Below, piece after piece: positions 26,122-35,181 of a stretch of 64,000 nt of DNA. Source of the stretch: Oceanobacillus bengalensis (GTDB lineage: Bacteria; Bacillota; Bacilli; Bacillales; Amphibacillaceae). Where the stretch lies: contig NZ_RBZO01000018.1 in assembly GCF_003628445.1 (NCBI RefSeq), forward strand, positions 1 to 64,000. The letters run 5' to 3'. The notes under the pieces are model-generated. The model was not told the DNA's origin and made no database searches. It saw only the letters and a program-made list of their open reading frames with translations. Position numbers and translations under genes: made by a program. Positions within the stretch are counted from its first letter, which is position 1. Each line of letters opens with the position of its first letter.

Positions 26122-27180
26122 TTAGTTTGTGATCTCTAATCCTTCTGGAATGTTGACCTGATATTTGATGCTAATATCCTTTAATTGTCCAATAACTTCA
26201 TCAGATACTGGAATCCCTTCTAGTTCCCGCTTCTTAGAAAGCTCCCATTCGATTTCACCAGGGAGGTAAATCCGACTTACATTCTCCATCTTGTCCACAT
26301 TTCTTATTTCTTCCACTAATTTATCCATCCGGTTTTTGAATACATGCAAGTCTTCAAATAAATCAGCACGCATGACGAAGAAAAATTGTCCGACATCTTG
26401 TTTGTTCTCGAAATCATGAAATAAATTACTAATGTGCGGTCCATATGTTGCACCTGTAAATAATGATGATAAGACCTCAACGAAGAAAGTAATCCCATAT
26501 CCCTTTGGTCCACCACTTGGGAGGATCATTCCTTCGAGTGCTTCCTTTGGATCGGTTGTATCCTTGCCATCTTTGGTAATTGCCCAGCCTAATGGGATTT
26601 TTCGATTTTCCATTTCCGCCAAAACAATTTTTCCTTTTGCAACAATGGTTGTTGCCATATCAAAGACGATATTCATTTCTTCCCCAGTTGGTATCCCATA
26701 AGAGATTGGATTTGTCCCAAAGAATTTTTCTTTCCCACCCCATGGTGCCATGGATGGTGCTGCATTTGTCGTAGCTAATGCAATACAGTCATTGGCCGCT
26801 GCATAACTTGTATAAGCAGCAAGCATGCCCCCATGGTTGGAATGTTTAACTCCTACGATACCAACACCTGATTTCACAGCTTTCCGGGTAGCTAATTCCA
26901 TTCCCTTTGTTGCAAGTGGAATCCCCATGCTGTTTTGTCCATCAATCAAGGCACTTACAGGTGTTTCTTTTTCGATGGAATACGTTAAATCCATATTAAC
27001 AATTTTTTTCTCTAATCTTTTTGAATAAATATCAACCTTACTAACCCCATGAGAATCTACCCCGCGTAAATTAGCTAATACAAGGTGGTTAGAAATGGTA
27101 GCTGCTTGGTTCTCTCCCATTCCCATCCCACAGAAAATATCTTTCACCCAGTCCGTTAAAATCTCCCGCTTTACTTGCAT
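26122..27180 (-). CDS. Malate/L-lactate dehydrogenase (Ldh_2) family oxidoreductase
   Basis: A 352-residue protein of the NAD(P)-dependent YlbC/YiaK-type family, unrelated to classical Rossmann lactate dehydrogenases. Seen are LRGVDSHGVSKVD (about 34-46, with the catalytic histidine), the segment GVKHSNHGGMLAAYT, TTNAAPSMAPWGG, FGTNPISYGIPTG and the glycine-rich PSGGPKGYG. Family members reduce 2-oxoacids such as 2,3-diketogulonate, ureidoglycolate or sulfopyruvate. It lies between the LarA-like and FAH genes. It probably interconverts a 2-hydroxyacid and a 2-oxoacid in that pathway. Confidence 0.88.
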   Translation of the reverse strand: MQVKREILTDWVKDIFCGMGMGENQAATISNHLVLANLRGVDSHGVSKVDIYSKRLEKKIVNMDLTYSIEKETPVSALIDGQNSMGIPLATKGMELATRKAVKSGVGIVGVKHSNHGGMLAAYTSYAAANDCIALATTNAAPSMAPWGGKEKFFGTNPISYGIPTGEEMNIVFDMATTIVAKGKIVLAEMENRKIPLGWAITKDGKDTTDPKEALEGMILPSGGPKGYGITFFVEVLSSLFTGATYGPHISNLFHDFENKQDVGQFFFVMRADLFEDLHVFKNRMDKLVEEIRNVDKMENVSRIYLPGEIEWELSKKRELEGIPVSDEVIGQLKDISIKYQVNIPEGLEITN

Positions 27181-27208
27181 AAAGCTACTCCCCCTATTTA
27201 TGTACCGC

Positions 27209-28465
27209 TTAATGGGCAGCTAGTAATCGATTACTAAATTCCCCATTTTCGAATTGTAATTCTAGCTTTCTAATGATCTTAAAGTCTACTTTTTCTTTAT
27301 TAATTTTGTTTAGTGCACTCTCGGAAATATATAACCTACTTAAATGAAGCGTATTGGGAACTTGGATTAAGTCAATTTCGTCACGATTTACTTCTGGCCC
27401 CAAGCTCGTGATCGCTGCTTCTAGCGCTTCCTCCTCCGTTGCATAGTGCATTGGAAACATAACCCTTCTTAAAAATGTGCTTGTGATTGCATTCATATAG
27501 GTAGGTTTTCGGTCAATCTTATTGATAAAATTCTCCGTCGTAAAATCAGCCAGTCCAATTCCTTGTGCATTACCATGTGATGGCTCTGATAAATCTAGAA
27601 CAAGAATCCGTGCGATATTGATATCTGTCGGTTCCTCTACACCTTCGATTCGCATTCGGCCAATAATATTCGGATCCATCCCAGTACCACTATAGTTTTT
27701 CCCCATTTCTTCTACGACTAGAACATCAAGGTCTGATAATGGCAAAGAAGGCATGAAATCCTTTGATTGTTTCAGTAATGCTTCTTCTTGTTTATGCCAG
27801 TCCTTTACAGTGACACCTTTAATGACAGCTGTTTGGTCATAGCCATTTTCGATAATAGCAAGCCCCATACAGATTGGTGAATGTGCTATTGCGTATTTCG
27901 AAACTTCCATAATATTGTGCTCCATATTATTCGCACCTTGGGTATGTACGAAGCTTGCACCTTTTTGTTTGCCTAATCCGATTGTTACCATTTTACTTAA
28001 TCCACTTTCTACCTTTCCATGAAAGGCAGTGTGTGCTTTCACTCGATTGATAACAATAATTCCATCTGCCTCGTAAGCGTTTTTATCCATGTAGACAGGT
28101 AGATCATCAGGAGTCGTTCCTAAATGCAACACTTCCATTGATGAACGTATCGGAACCCCCATTGATATTTCCGTAATCCCCAAGTGGTGGAGTACTTCTA
28201 CTTGCCCCTCGGCAGTTGCACCACCATGACTTCCCATCGATGGGACGATAAATGGCTTATAATTCTTATCTTTTAGGTATAAAACAATTTCTTTTAAAAT
28301 GAGAACGATATTCTCGATTCCTCTACTCCCTGCTGTAATCGCAATTTCTGCCTGTTCTGGAAGTGTGTTTAGTTGCTTATTTGCTTGTAATTCTGCCCAT
28401 ACGGTTTCTTTGATATCGGTAACTTTTTCACCTTTGAATGTTTGCTCGATTTCGTATAGTTGCAA
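27209..28465 (-). CDS. LarA-like nickel-pincer racemase/epimerase family protein
   Basis: A 418-residue member of the lactate racemase (DUF2088) family, close to the usual 420-430 residues. Seen are ITAGSRGIENI, the PSMGSHGGATAEG block, and INRVKAHTAFHGKVESGLSKM, which carries histidine and lysine residues in the region that binds the nickel-pincer cofactor. Characterised homologues racemise or epimerise lactate, malate, other 2-hydroxyacids and gluconate. larB, larC and larE, needed to make the cofactor, are not in the window. It heads an operon with the Ldh_2-like and long FAH genes and has a cre-like box upstream. Confidence 0.85.
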   Translation of the reverse strand: MQLYEIEQTFKGEKVTDIKETVWAELQANKQLNTLPEQAEIAITAGSRGIENIVLILKEIVLYLKDKNYKPFIVPSMGSHGGATAEGQVEVLHHLGITEISMGVPIRSSMEVLHLGTTPDDLPVYMDKNAYEADGIIVINRVKAHTAFHGKVESGLSKMVTIGLGKQKGASFVHTQGANNMEHNIMEVSKYAIAHSPICMGLAIIENGYDQTAVIKGVTVKDWHKQEEALLKQSKDFMPSLPLSDLDVLVVEEMGKNYSGTGMDPNIIGRMRIEGVEEPTDINIARILVLDLSEPSHGNAQGIGLADFTTENFINKIDRKPTYMNAITSTFLRRVMFPMHYATEEEALEAAITSLGPEVNRDEIDLIQVPNTLHLSRLYISESALNKINKEKVDFKIIRKLELQFENGEFSNRLLAAH

Positions 28466-28498
28466 TGATATCCCCCCTTATACAGTGATTGCACATCA

Positions 28499-28512
28499 TG
28501 AAAGTGCTATCA
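28499..28512. promoter_or_regulatory. cre-like box before the LarA-like gene
   Basis: TGAAAGTGCTATCA matches the cre consensus except for T instead of C in the central CG. It lies 34 bp upstream of the start codon, a spacing similar to the cre-like boxes before the TctC and TAXI receptor genes. Confidence 0.35.
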
Positions 28513-28580
28513 TTTATAAACGTATCATATGAATTTGGAAGTCAATGAATAGTATGTATTACAGTGAACGCTAACAATCC

Positions 28581-29318
28581 TTAGATCGGTTCATTGAAAA
28601 ATTTCTTGTTAGAGGTGAATTTCTTTGGTGGATCACTTGTCAGCTCATAAAGGGCAAGTTCATAACTTACTGCCATATGTCCCTTCATATATTCAGCAGC
28701 TTTTACCCCGTCCCTTTCTTTAATAGCAGCAGCGATTAGCAAATGATAATCGGCAGCTCTCTCTTTCATACCATAAATATTCGTATGTGCTCTCCCCTGC
28801 CTTAATTGTGCTCTGCCACGCGTTAATTGTGGCTGTAAATTCTCATAAAGATGTATCGCATGGTCATTATGCGTTGCATAGGCAATGAGTAAATGGAATT
28901 TCAAATCCTCATCGATTGTTGGCGAGTTACTTTCAACAAGCTCCGACATTCTAGTAGCTGAATCACTAATAGCGTCTATTTCATTTTGATATGCTAATTT
29001 AGCAGCAGTTTCAGCATAAGTTGGTTCAATCATCATTCGAAATTCAATTAACTTTAGAAGTTCAAAAACGGATGAAGCTGGAACACTTTTTTCTTCATCT
29101 GGTAGTTCTGATGATACAAATGTACCCCTACCTTGTTGAATTGTGATATACCTTCTACTCTCTAATACTTTTAAAACTTCCCTTGCTGTCGATACGCTCA
29201 CATTGTATTCACTAGCTAATTCAGGTAAAATCGGTATTTTCTCCCCCTTACCCCATGTACCTTCCATGATTCGATTCGTCATGTCATCTAACATCTGATG
29301 ATATTGTGTTTTTTTCAT
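28581..29318 (-). CDS. GntR-family (FCD) transcriptional regulator
   Basis: About 245 residues: a winged helix (YHQMLDDMTNRIMEGTWGKG, then VSVSTAREVLKVLESRR) and an FCD domain beginning LLKLIEFRMMIEPTYAETA. The frame is open to an ATG at 29357, but that codon overlaps a strong promoter -10 box. The ATG at 29318 lies 9 nt from an AGGA site and starts right at the conserved domain. It is divergent from the IlvD-like gene across MITE-like element B and follows the same strand as the LarA-like operon, which it probably controls. Confidence 0.88.
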   Translation of the reverse strand: MKKTQYHQMLDDMTNRIMEGTWGKGEKIPILPELASEYNVSVSTAREVLKVLESRRYITIQQGRGTFVSSELPDEEKSVPASSVFELLKLIEFRMMIEPTYAETAAKLAYQNEIDAISDSATRMSELVESNSPTIDEDLKFHLLIAYATHNDHAIHLYENLQPQLTRGRAQLRQGRAHTNIYGMKERAADYHLLIAAAIKERDGVKAAEYMKGHMAVSYELALYELTSDPPKKFTSNKKFFNEPI

Positions 29319-29348
29319 GCATTTCATTCCTATTCTGTTGATGATTTT

Positions 29349-29377
29349 ATTATACATACAATGATTTAATGCGTCAA
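29349..29377 (-). promoter_or_regulatory. Sigma-A promoter of the GntR gene
   Basis: On the minus strand TTGACG (29377-29372), exactly 17 bp, then TATAAT (29354-29349). This near-consensus promoter decides the downstream start codon of the GntR gene. Confidence 0.8.
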
Positions 29378-29473
29378 TATAATATCTGTAAATTCGGAAG
29401 GTTATAACGTCTATACTTTATCGCATTAATACACTTTGGGGATACAGAGATATTAACAAAATATATAGACTTT

Positions 29474-29927
29474 GGATCTATTTAATTCAGTATTGTGCAA
29501 AACACATCGTTCCGGAAACACACTTCGCTTTCCACGGGCGGCTGGTGAGCCTTCTTCGTGCTAACGCACTACGTAGTCTCACCTAGGCCTATCCTCCCGT
29601 AGGAGTCTCCGTGTGTTTCCTCCACTGAGTTTAAGTTACTAACCATTATCTCCTGCGATATGGAAAGTCGAAAGCATTGTACTACCTCACCAGTCCGGGA
29701 GAGTGGAGGGCGGTGACTCCTCGAAAATAAAGAGCCATTTTCTTCGTGCGATGTAACGCTGACGAAGCTTTCCTTGTCCTGCGGGAATAGCACGTGTCCG
29801 AAGACCCCGCAGCGGCGTTTTTTCCGCGAGGAGGGCTGAGGCCGTGCCCTAAGGTCCGCATCCGCCCGGAGCGATCCCGGACGGCGAGACTTGCTCCGAT
29901 TTAAGATATTCTGAATTAAATTAGTCC
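29474..29927. repeat. MITE-like element B (about 454 bp, inverted copy of A)
   Basis: The ends carry ATTTAATTCAGTAT (29480-29493) and ATTCTGAATTAAAT (29908-29921). The first module (about 29510-29640, CACCTAGGCCTATCC) is the reverse complement of the right module of element A; the second (about 29700-29890, CTTGTCCTGCGGG, CACGTGTCCGAAGAC) is the reverse complement of the left module of A. So A and B are one element in opposite orientations. No transposase frame is present. It fills most of the 806-bp gap between the GntR gene and the IlvD-like gene; the flanks carry only promoters. Confidence 0.7.
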
Positions 29928-30023
29928 GAAGTTTACATAGATTGCAAAAATGCACAATAAAACTTACGAAAAGTTTAATCATCTTTATAGTATTACACCT
30001 CTTCCAAAAATTTTGATTATTTA

Positions 30024-30053
30024 TTGACAGTATGAATGCAAGCCATTTATGAT
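30024..30053 (+). promoter_or_regulatory. Sigma-A promoter of the dehydratase operon
   Basis: TTGACA (30024-30029), an 18-bp spacer and TATGAT (30048-30053). A transcript starting near 30060 excludes an upstream in-frame ATG at 30053 and supports the start at 30125. Confidence 0.7.
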
Positions 30054-30124
30054 TGAATCATTCATTACATTCATCCATCCTATCACCAAAAGATGGGATG
30101 AATTTTAACAAGGAGGAGATCCAC

Positions 30125-31858
30125 ATGAAAAAAAGTACTTCCTACGGTGATGCAGGTTTTAGTAATTTTATCAAAATGGCTTTTCAACGGCATTTGGGTT
30201 ATGACGAGCAGGATTTTAATAAACCAATTATCGGAATAGCAAATACATATAGTGAAATCAACCGTTGCCATAGCCATGTTCAGCCAATGGTACAAGCAAT
30301 TAAACACGGAATCATTATGGCAGGCGGTATTCCTCTCGAATTCCCAACGATTTCTGTCGGGGAAATGTTTACAAGTCCAACAACAATGCTTTACCGAAAC
30401 CTTGTGGCAATGGATACCGAAGAAATGATTACCGCACAACCAATTGACGGTGTTGTACTAATCGGTGGGTGTGACAAAATGGCGCCAGCTCAATTAATGG
30501 GTGCAGCAAGTGCGAATAAGCCTGCAATCCTGTTCACTGGTGGGCCAATGGATAACGGAGAATATAATGGAAAGACACTTGGTGCTTGCTCTGACTGTCG
30601 CTTCTTCTGGCAAGAGTATCAAGGTGGAACCGTTGATGAAAAGGAAATCAACGAAATCAATGAACAATTAGCCCCTACTGCAGGACATTGTATGGTAATG
30701 GGCTCGGCAAGTACGATTGCATCATGTGCTGAAGCCTTAGGGATGATGTTACCAGGTGCTGCCGCTGCACCAGCAACAGTTAATGAACGGCTACGTCTTG
30801 CGAAAGAAACTGGAAAAGCAATTGTCCATTTGGTAGAAAAAGATATTCGGCCATCAGATATAATGACAGAGAAAGCCTTTGATAATGCTGTTCGAACATT
30901 GATGGCAATTGGCGGTTCAACAAACGCTGTCATACATTTAATTGCAATCGCTAGAAGACTAGGAATTAACTTAACATTAGATCGATTCGATGAACTAAGT
31001 AAAACTACTCCATTTCTAGCCAATCTAAGGCCGGCTGGAGAATACCAAATGAAAGAATTTTACTATGCAGGCGGGGTTCCTGTTGTATTAAAGGAACTTT
31101 CTCCACTCCTTCACCTTGATGAGCGAACAGTTACAGGAGAAACATTAAAAGATAATTTAGCAAGTACCTGGCGTAATCCAACCTATGATCATGTGATTCG
31201 TCCTTATGAGGCACCGTTATATGAAGAAGGTGGCATTGCTGTCTTAAAAGGAAACCTCTCTCCAAATGGATCGGTTATCAAACCAAAGGCAATTGTCAAT
31301 GAAAGGTTTTTAAAACATAAAGGAAAGGCCGTTGTTTTCACATCCCTTGAAGACATGGAAAAACGTGTGAATGATCCAGACCTTGAAGTGGATGAAAACA
31401 GTGTGCTTGTGCTGCAAAACGCAGGGCCAGTTGGTGCACCAGGGATGCCAGAGGCGGGAATGATTCCGATCCCTAAGAAACTTTTAAAAGAGGGTGTTCG
31501 GGATATGGTAAGACTTTCTGACTGCCGAATGAGTGGGACAGCATTTGGTACGGTTATTTTGCATGTCGCCCCAGAGGCTGCGGTCGGTGGCCCAATTGGA
31601 TTAATACGTGATGGTGATTGGATTGAGCTTGATGTAGCGAATCGAAAGCTAGCATTACTTGTTTCTGATGAAGTGCTTGCAGAGAGAAAAAATGCATGGC
31701 ATGCCCCTGAAACTGCCCCAGAGAATAAGCGAGGATACAAATGGTTATACCGCAGGCACGTTCTTCAAGCAGATGAAGGATGTGACTTTGATTTTGCCTT
31801 ACCAGAAGGGAAAGAAACAATGGAATTAACCACTGCGAAAAGCGGTGATACGATATGA
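30125..31858 (+). CDS. IlvD/Edd family dehydratase (dihydroxy-acid or sugar-acid)
   Basis: A 577-residue iron-sulfur dehydratase. Cluster-ligand cysteines occur in GGCDKMAPAQLMG and GACSDCRFFW, and the catalytic region near the C-terminus reads LSDCRMSGTAFGTVILH. The family removes water from dihydroxy acids (branched-chain synthesis) or from sugar acids such as gluconate, arabinonate and xylonate. The catabolic setting and lack of other ilv genes favour a sugar-acid dehydratase making a 2-keto-3-deoxy acid. The ATG at 30125 follows AAGGAGGAG. The stop overlaps the next gene start (ATGA), so the two are coupled. Confidence 0.9.
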   Translation: MKKSTSYGDAGFSNFIKMAFQRHLGYDEQDFNKPIIGIANTYSEINRCHSHVQPMVQAIKHGIIMAGGIPLEFPTISVGEMFTSPTTMLYRNLVAMDTEEMITAQPIDGVVLIGGCDKMAPAQLMGAASANKPAILFTGGPMDNGEYNGKTLGACSDCRFFWQEYQGGTVDEKEINEINEQLAPTAGHCMVMGSASTIASCAEALGMMLPGAAAAPATVNERLRLAKETGKAIVHLVEKDIRPSDIMTEKAFDNAVRTLMAIGGSTNAVIHLIAIARRLGINLTLDRFDELSKTTPFLANLRPAGEYQMKEFYYAGGVPVVLKELSPLLHLDERTVTGETLKDNLASTWRNPTYDHVIRPYEAPLYEEGGIAVLKGNLSPNGSVIKPKAIVNERFLKHKGKAVVFTSLEDMEKRVNDPDLEVDENSVLVLQNAGPVGAPGMPEAGMIPIPKKLLKEGVRDMVRLSDCRMSGTAFGTVILHVAPEAAVGGPIGLIRDGDWIELDVANRKLALLVSDEVLAERKNAWHAPETAPENKRGYKWLYRRHVLQADEGCDFDFALPEGKETMELTTAKSGDTI

Positions 31859-32778
31859 TGATTTATTTAAATGAGCATATTCATCCTGAAGCATTGGAGA
31901 CGGTAGGGCGTCATGCTGAAATTGTGCAAGACTATAGCCAAATAGAAGAAATTCATGCAATTATCGTTCGTACAGAGCCCGTAACCCGTGAAATTATTGA
32001 AAAGGCAAAGAATTTAAAAGTAATCGGGAAACATGGGATTGGTTATGACAACATTGATGTGGAGGCTGCCAAGGAACTTGGTGTGAGCGTTGTCTACACG
32101 CCAACAGCAAACTTCCAAGCTGTTGCTGAGTTAATTGTGACACTTATGTCTTCCACATCTCGAAATATTGTTCAGAATGTGGAGAGAATAAAAGGTGGAA
32201 AGCTTACGACAAACGCACCAGCTGATTTAGTAGGGACCGAAATGGTTGGGAAAACCGTTGCCCTCATTGGAATGGGAAATGTTGCTTTAACCGCTGCGGC
32301 TATCTTAAGGAACGGTTATCAAATGAATATTACCGGATATGACCCTTTTGTTAGCAATGAAAAGGCAACATCCCTAGGAATTAAAAAATACGATTCTGTT
32401 GCCGAACTATTGCCTGAAGCAGATTATATTAATGTAAGTGTTCCACTAACAGATACAACAAGAAACATTATTTCAGAGAATGAATTACGCTTATGTAAAA
32501 GAAGTGCTATTTTAATCAACACCTCTCGTGGTGGAACGGTAAATGAAACGGACTTGTATCAAGCATTAAAAGATGGAACAATTCGAGCTGCCGCAAGTGA
32601 TGTATTCGTAACGGAGCCGCCAACATTGGATCATCCATTAATACAGTTGGAAAACTTTGTCCCTACTCCGCACATCGGCGCTTCAACAGAAGAATCCATG
32701 TATCGCATGGGAACAACGGTTGTTAGGGAAGTATTAACGGTATTAGCTGGTGATAAAGCGAAATATCACGTTTTGTAA
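31855..32778 (+). CDS. D-isomer-specific 2-hydroxyacid dehydrogenase
   Basis: A 307-residue NAD-dependent enzyme related to phosphoglycerate dehydrogenase and glyoxylate reductase. The nucleotide motif reads GMGNVALTAA (about 141-150), with alanine in place of the third glycine of GxGxxG. The catalytic arginine lies in NTSRGGTVNE, the glutamate in VTEPPTLDHP and the histidine in PTPHIGAST. It overlaps the dehydratase gene by 4 bp. It probably reduces a 2-oxoacid, or oxidises a D-2-hydroxyacid, linked to the dehydratase reaction. Confidence 0.9.
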   Translation: MMIYLNEHIHPEALETVGRHAEIVQDYSQIEEIHAIIVRTEPVTREIIEKAKNLKVIGKHGIGYDNIDVEAAKELGVSVVYTPTANFQAVAELIVTLMSSTSRNIVQNVERIKGGKLTTNAPADLVGTEMVGKTVALIGMGNVALTAAAILRNGYQMNITGYDPFVSNEKATSLGIKKYDSVAELLPEADYINVSVPLTDTTRNIISENELRLCKRSAILINTSRGGTVNETDLYQALKDGTIRAAASDVFVTEPPTLDHPLIQLENFVPTPHIGASTEESMYRMGTTVVREVLTVLAGDKAKYHVL

Positions 32779-32826
32779 ACATAGAAAAAGACGAATGACA
32801 TAGCAAAAACCTTTTTCACTATAGAC

Positions 32827-32991
32827 GAACGTTTCAACTAATGCCGGGTATGCTGAATACCGTGTAACGGATGTAAACACAGGAAAATCTATGTTGGTAG
32901 ACCGAGTAACTATCGCAAAAAGAATTTATAAAAAACCATTCATATACTACCTAAACGGGTACGCATTAAGAGAAAAGAGAATTCTGGTTTA
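32827..32991 (+). pseudogene. Possible small-gene remnant without a start
   Basis: After the dehydrogenase gene a plus-strand frame reads about 50 codons with protein-like composition (AEYRVTDVNTGKSM, then KKPFIYYLNGY) and ends at a TAA near 32991. It has no start codon with a ribosome site at its beginning. I do not recognise a family. It may be the C-terminal stub of a lost gene or a chance frame. Confidence 0.2.
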
Positions 32992-32999
32992 AATCTATC

Positions 33000-33031
33000 A
33001 AAAAGCATCAGCTTAATTGCTAATGCTTTTT
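33000..33031. terminator. Hairpin terminator
   Basis: AAAAAGCAT pairs with ATGCTTTTT around a 14-nt loop. It overlaps the last codons of the small membrane-protein gene on the minus strand and also faces the plus-strand dehydratase operon, so it could serve both. Confidence 0.65.
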
Positions 33032-33381
33032 GTATTTCCATTTTTCTTATTATAATAACTATACAATATAACTGTAACGCAAACTGAATAATAAATGATG
33101 CTGAACCAGAGGTTAGAGGGATATATCAGTACCAGATAAGCAATTATTGCAAACATTGTATTACGAAGAGGTTCTTTTTTTGATACGCCCTTTAAACTTT
33201 CCTTGCTTTTCCATTTAAAGAGATTAAATAAAATGCTACCGATTAGAATTGATAAAGTTACAACATAAGCCCAAATTGGATAATCAGTTTTATTTAAAAT
33301 CAGAATACAAATAAAAACAGTAACTATACTATATCTTTTCGTTCTCTCTTTGTAAGATGATTCATTATATTTCTTTAACAC
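33013..33381 (-). CDS. Small hypothetical membrane protein
   Basis: A 122-residue protein with about four hydrophobic helices (VTVFICILIL, WAYVVTLSILIGSILF, NTMFAIIAYLVLIYP, WFSIIYYSVCVTVILY) and lysine-rich loops. The GTG start follows GGAGGGGAGA at normal spacing, so it is probably expressed. No family was recognised. It is flanked by a terminator and a 248-bp gap of AT-rich DNA, and its neighbours give no clue to function. Confidence 0.65.
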   Translation of the reverse strand: MLKKYNESSYKERTKRYSIVTVFICILILNKTDYPIWAYVVTLSILIGSILFNLFKWKSKESLKGVSKKEPLRNTMFAIIAYLVLIYPSNLWFSIIYYSVCVTVILYSYYNKKNGNTKSISN

Positions 33382-33629
33382 TACCGCTCTCCCCTCCGAC
33401 TATCATCACATTTATTTTATATTGTTAATATATGGTGGTAGTCTAAAGCAGTAAAATAGAAATAATTTGATAAAATAAAAATAAATAGTTAAAAATTTTA
33501 TCAAAATGGTTGTTTTTCTTTAAGTTGAAGTTCCTTTAATAAGTGAATAATAAAAAAGAAAATTGTTCTTTTTTTCGCCGAAAACAGAACGTATGTTTGT
33601 TTATCTCCCTCTAAAAAATTGAATAACCT

Positions 33630-35042
33630 TTAAGCAATGAAAACCCCAACCTGAATCCAAACTTGAGCAAGAACATAAATCACAATTGCAAACTTCCAAT
33701 TATAGCCAATGCCGTTTTTTAGTGCACTCTGCCCGTTCATGCTACTGAGGATTATAACTGGCATAATAAGTGGCGATAATAGAATACTAATCGTACTTCC
33801 CGAGGTTACTGCTAATACAATGAGCTCTGCAGGGTATGGAAGATTAATAGTCTCCAAGATTCCCCCTACCAGTACCATTACCGTTAAAGGCCCAAGCCCA
33901 AAGAATCCGAGAACAATAACGATAAACGGCAAGAAATATAAAACATTTAGAAACGGAAAAGCTTCCTGCATCGAATAGATCCCATCAACAACAAATGCAG
34001 CAAACCCCGTTTGGTTTAATCCGTAGATGAGTACTCCAGCACCAAGCATGACGCATAGCTGATATGCTTGTTTTTCCATATCTTTATCAACATACTTCTT
34101 CGCTTCCCAAATCAGCTTTCTCGGCCTTCTTTTTACAATAAAATATAGAATGATCCATACGAAAACAACAAGAGGAATCAAAACAAGTAGTTCAATATTT
34201 GAGAATGCTTGTAAAATTAGAATGGAACCAAACAAAGTGATAAAAAGAATAGCAAATTCAATCACATTCCGGTGCATCTGCTTCTTATCTTTCGTATGAC
34301 TTAGCACCTCATCAATTTCCGTTTGTAATCCTGCCGTTAAATTGACACCGTAGCGTTTTTCTTCAAAATGAGAGAAGATAAGTGCAATCATAATGCCAAT
34401 AGAAGAGATTACTAACCCTTGTAATATGGATAATCCAAGGGAAGCACCCATTATTTCTACCACAAAGGCAAAACTTGGAATACTCACTACCCACATAACA
34501 GATAGGGCAAAACCTCTGATCAATGCAGTCCCTTTATAATTTTCCCAGGGCTCACCATGTTCATCTTTCAGAATCATATTTACAAATTGATACATCATCG
34601 AGATGGAACCAAACAATAAAAAGTATGCAATAATTTGCGTGAATGATGCAATACCGAAATAAAATTTCCGACTCGTATCGAGAAGATTATGGGCAAAACT
34701 CATAATCGAATCAATATACGGTTCTTCATTTAGTACCCAACTAATCATCGGCACAATAATGAGGAGTCCAACCATGTTCCGCATTTCTAGAAAGCCGTTT
34801 ATCAATCCATCAGTCATGGATGTCCCTGATGCTAACATTACGATTATACCTACTAAAATAAGTCCAAATGGCATTTTAATGTATTTTAGTTTTAACCTGA
34901 TAGCTGCAAGAACAAATAAACTAATTCCACTAATTGCGACTAACAAAATAAGAATATTATTTTCATAAAAATATGTAGTAAAATGAAAAATTGCATAAAT
35001 CAATATAGATAGCTTTAATCCCACTCGAGGAATCACACGCAT
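33630..35042 (-). CDS. Polytopic membrane protein, transporter-like
   Basis: About 470 residues with roughly 11-12 predicted membrane helices. The ATG at 35042, 8 nt after AAGGAG, begins the membrane protein; the in-frame codon at 35090 has no site. Segments such as FGLGPLTVMVLVGGILE and SGSTISILLSPLIMPVIIL resemble the re-entrant loops of ion-transporter superfamily members (ArsB/NhaD, DctM, gluconate carriers), but I cannot name a family. It stands alone between galU and the small membrane protein gene. Substrate unknown. Confidence 0.7.
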   Translation of the reverse strand: MRVIPRVGLKLSILIYAIFHFTTYFYENNILILLVAISGISLFVLAAIRLKLKYIKMPFGLILVGIIVMLASGTSMTDGLINGFLEMRNMVGLLIIVPMISWVLNEEPYIDSIMSFAHNLLDTSRKFYFGIASFTQIIAYFLLFGSISMMYQFVNMILKDEHGEPWENYKGTALIRGFALSVMWVVSIPSFAFVVEIMGASLGLSILQGLVISSIGIMIALIFSHFEEKRYGVNLTAGLQTEIDEVLSHTKDKKQMHRNVIEFAILFITLFGSILILQAFSNIELLVLIPLVVFVWIILYFIVKRRPRKLIWEAKKYVDKDMEKQAYQLCVMLGAGVLIYGLNQTGFAAFVVDGIYSMQEAFPFLNVLYFLPFIVIVLGFFGLGPLTVMVLVGGILETINLPYPAELIVLAVTSGSTISILLSPLIMPVIILSSMNGQSALKNGIGYNWKFAIVIYVLAQVWIQVGVFIA

Positions 35043-35158
35043 GTAATGAACTCCTTTTCGAAAACTCAGGTCTTGCCCAAGCCTTTTCATCGATAGCCTT
35101 AGCCTGCACCTATACAGATAAGCTCGTTATATGCTTTCTTGCCTACCCAAAAATAGAG

Positions 35159-35181
35159 AAAGAAGGGAAATTCCCCTCTTT
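35159..35181 (-). terminator. Hairpin downstream of galU
   Basis: AAAGAAGGG pairs with CCCCTCTTT with one mismatch and a 5-nt loop; on the minus strand it is followed by a T-rich run. It lies about 210 bp past the galU stop. The 351-bp gap otherwise holds a copy of the GTGACAGGCACC-type repeat at 35381. Confidence 0.45.

Noticed and set aside
29569-29982. 137-residue minus-strand frame in element B
   Set aside because: It lies wholly in the repeat element, is Arg/Ser-rich and has no family features or matching frame in element A, so it is not a transposase.
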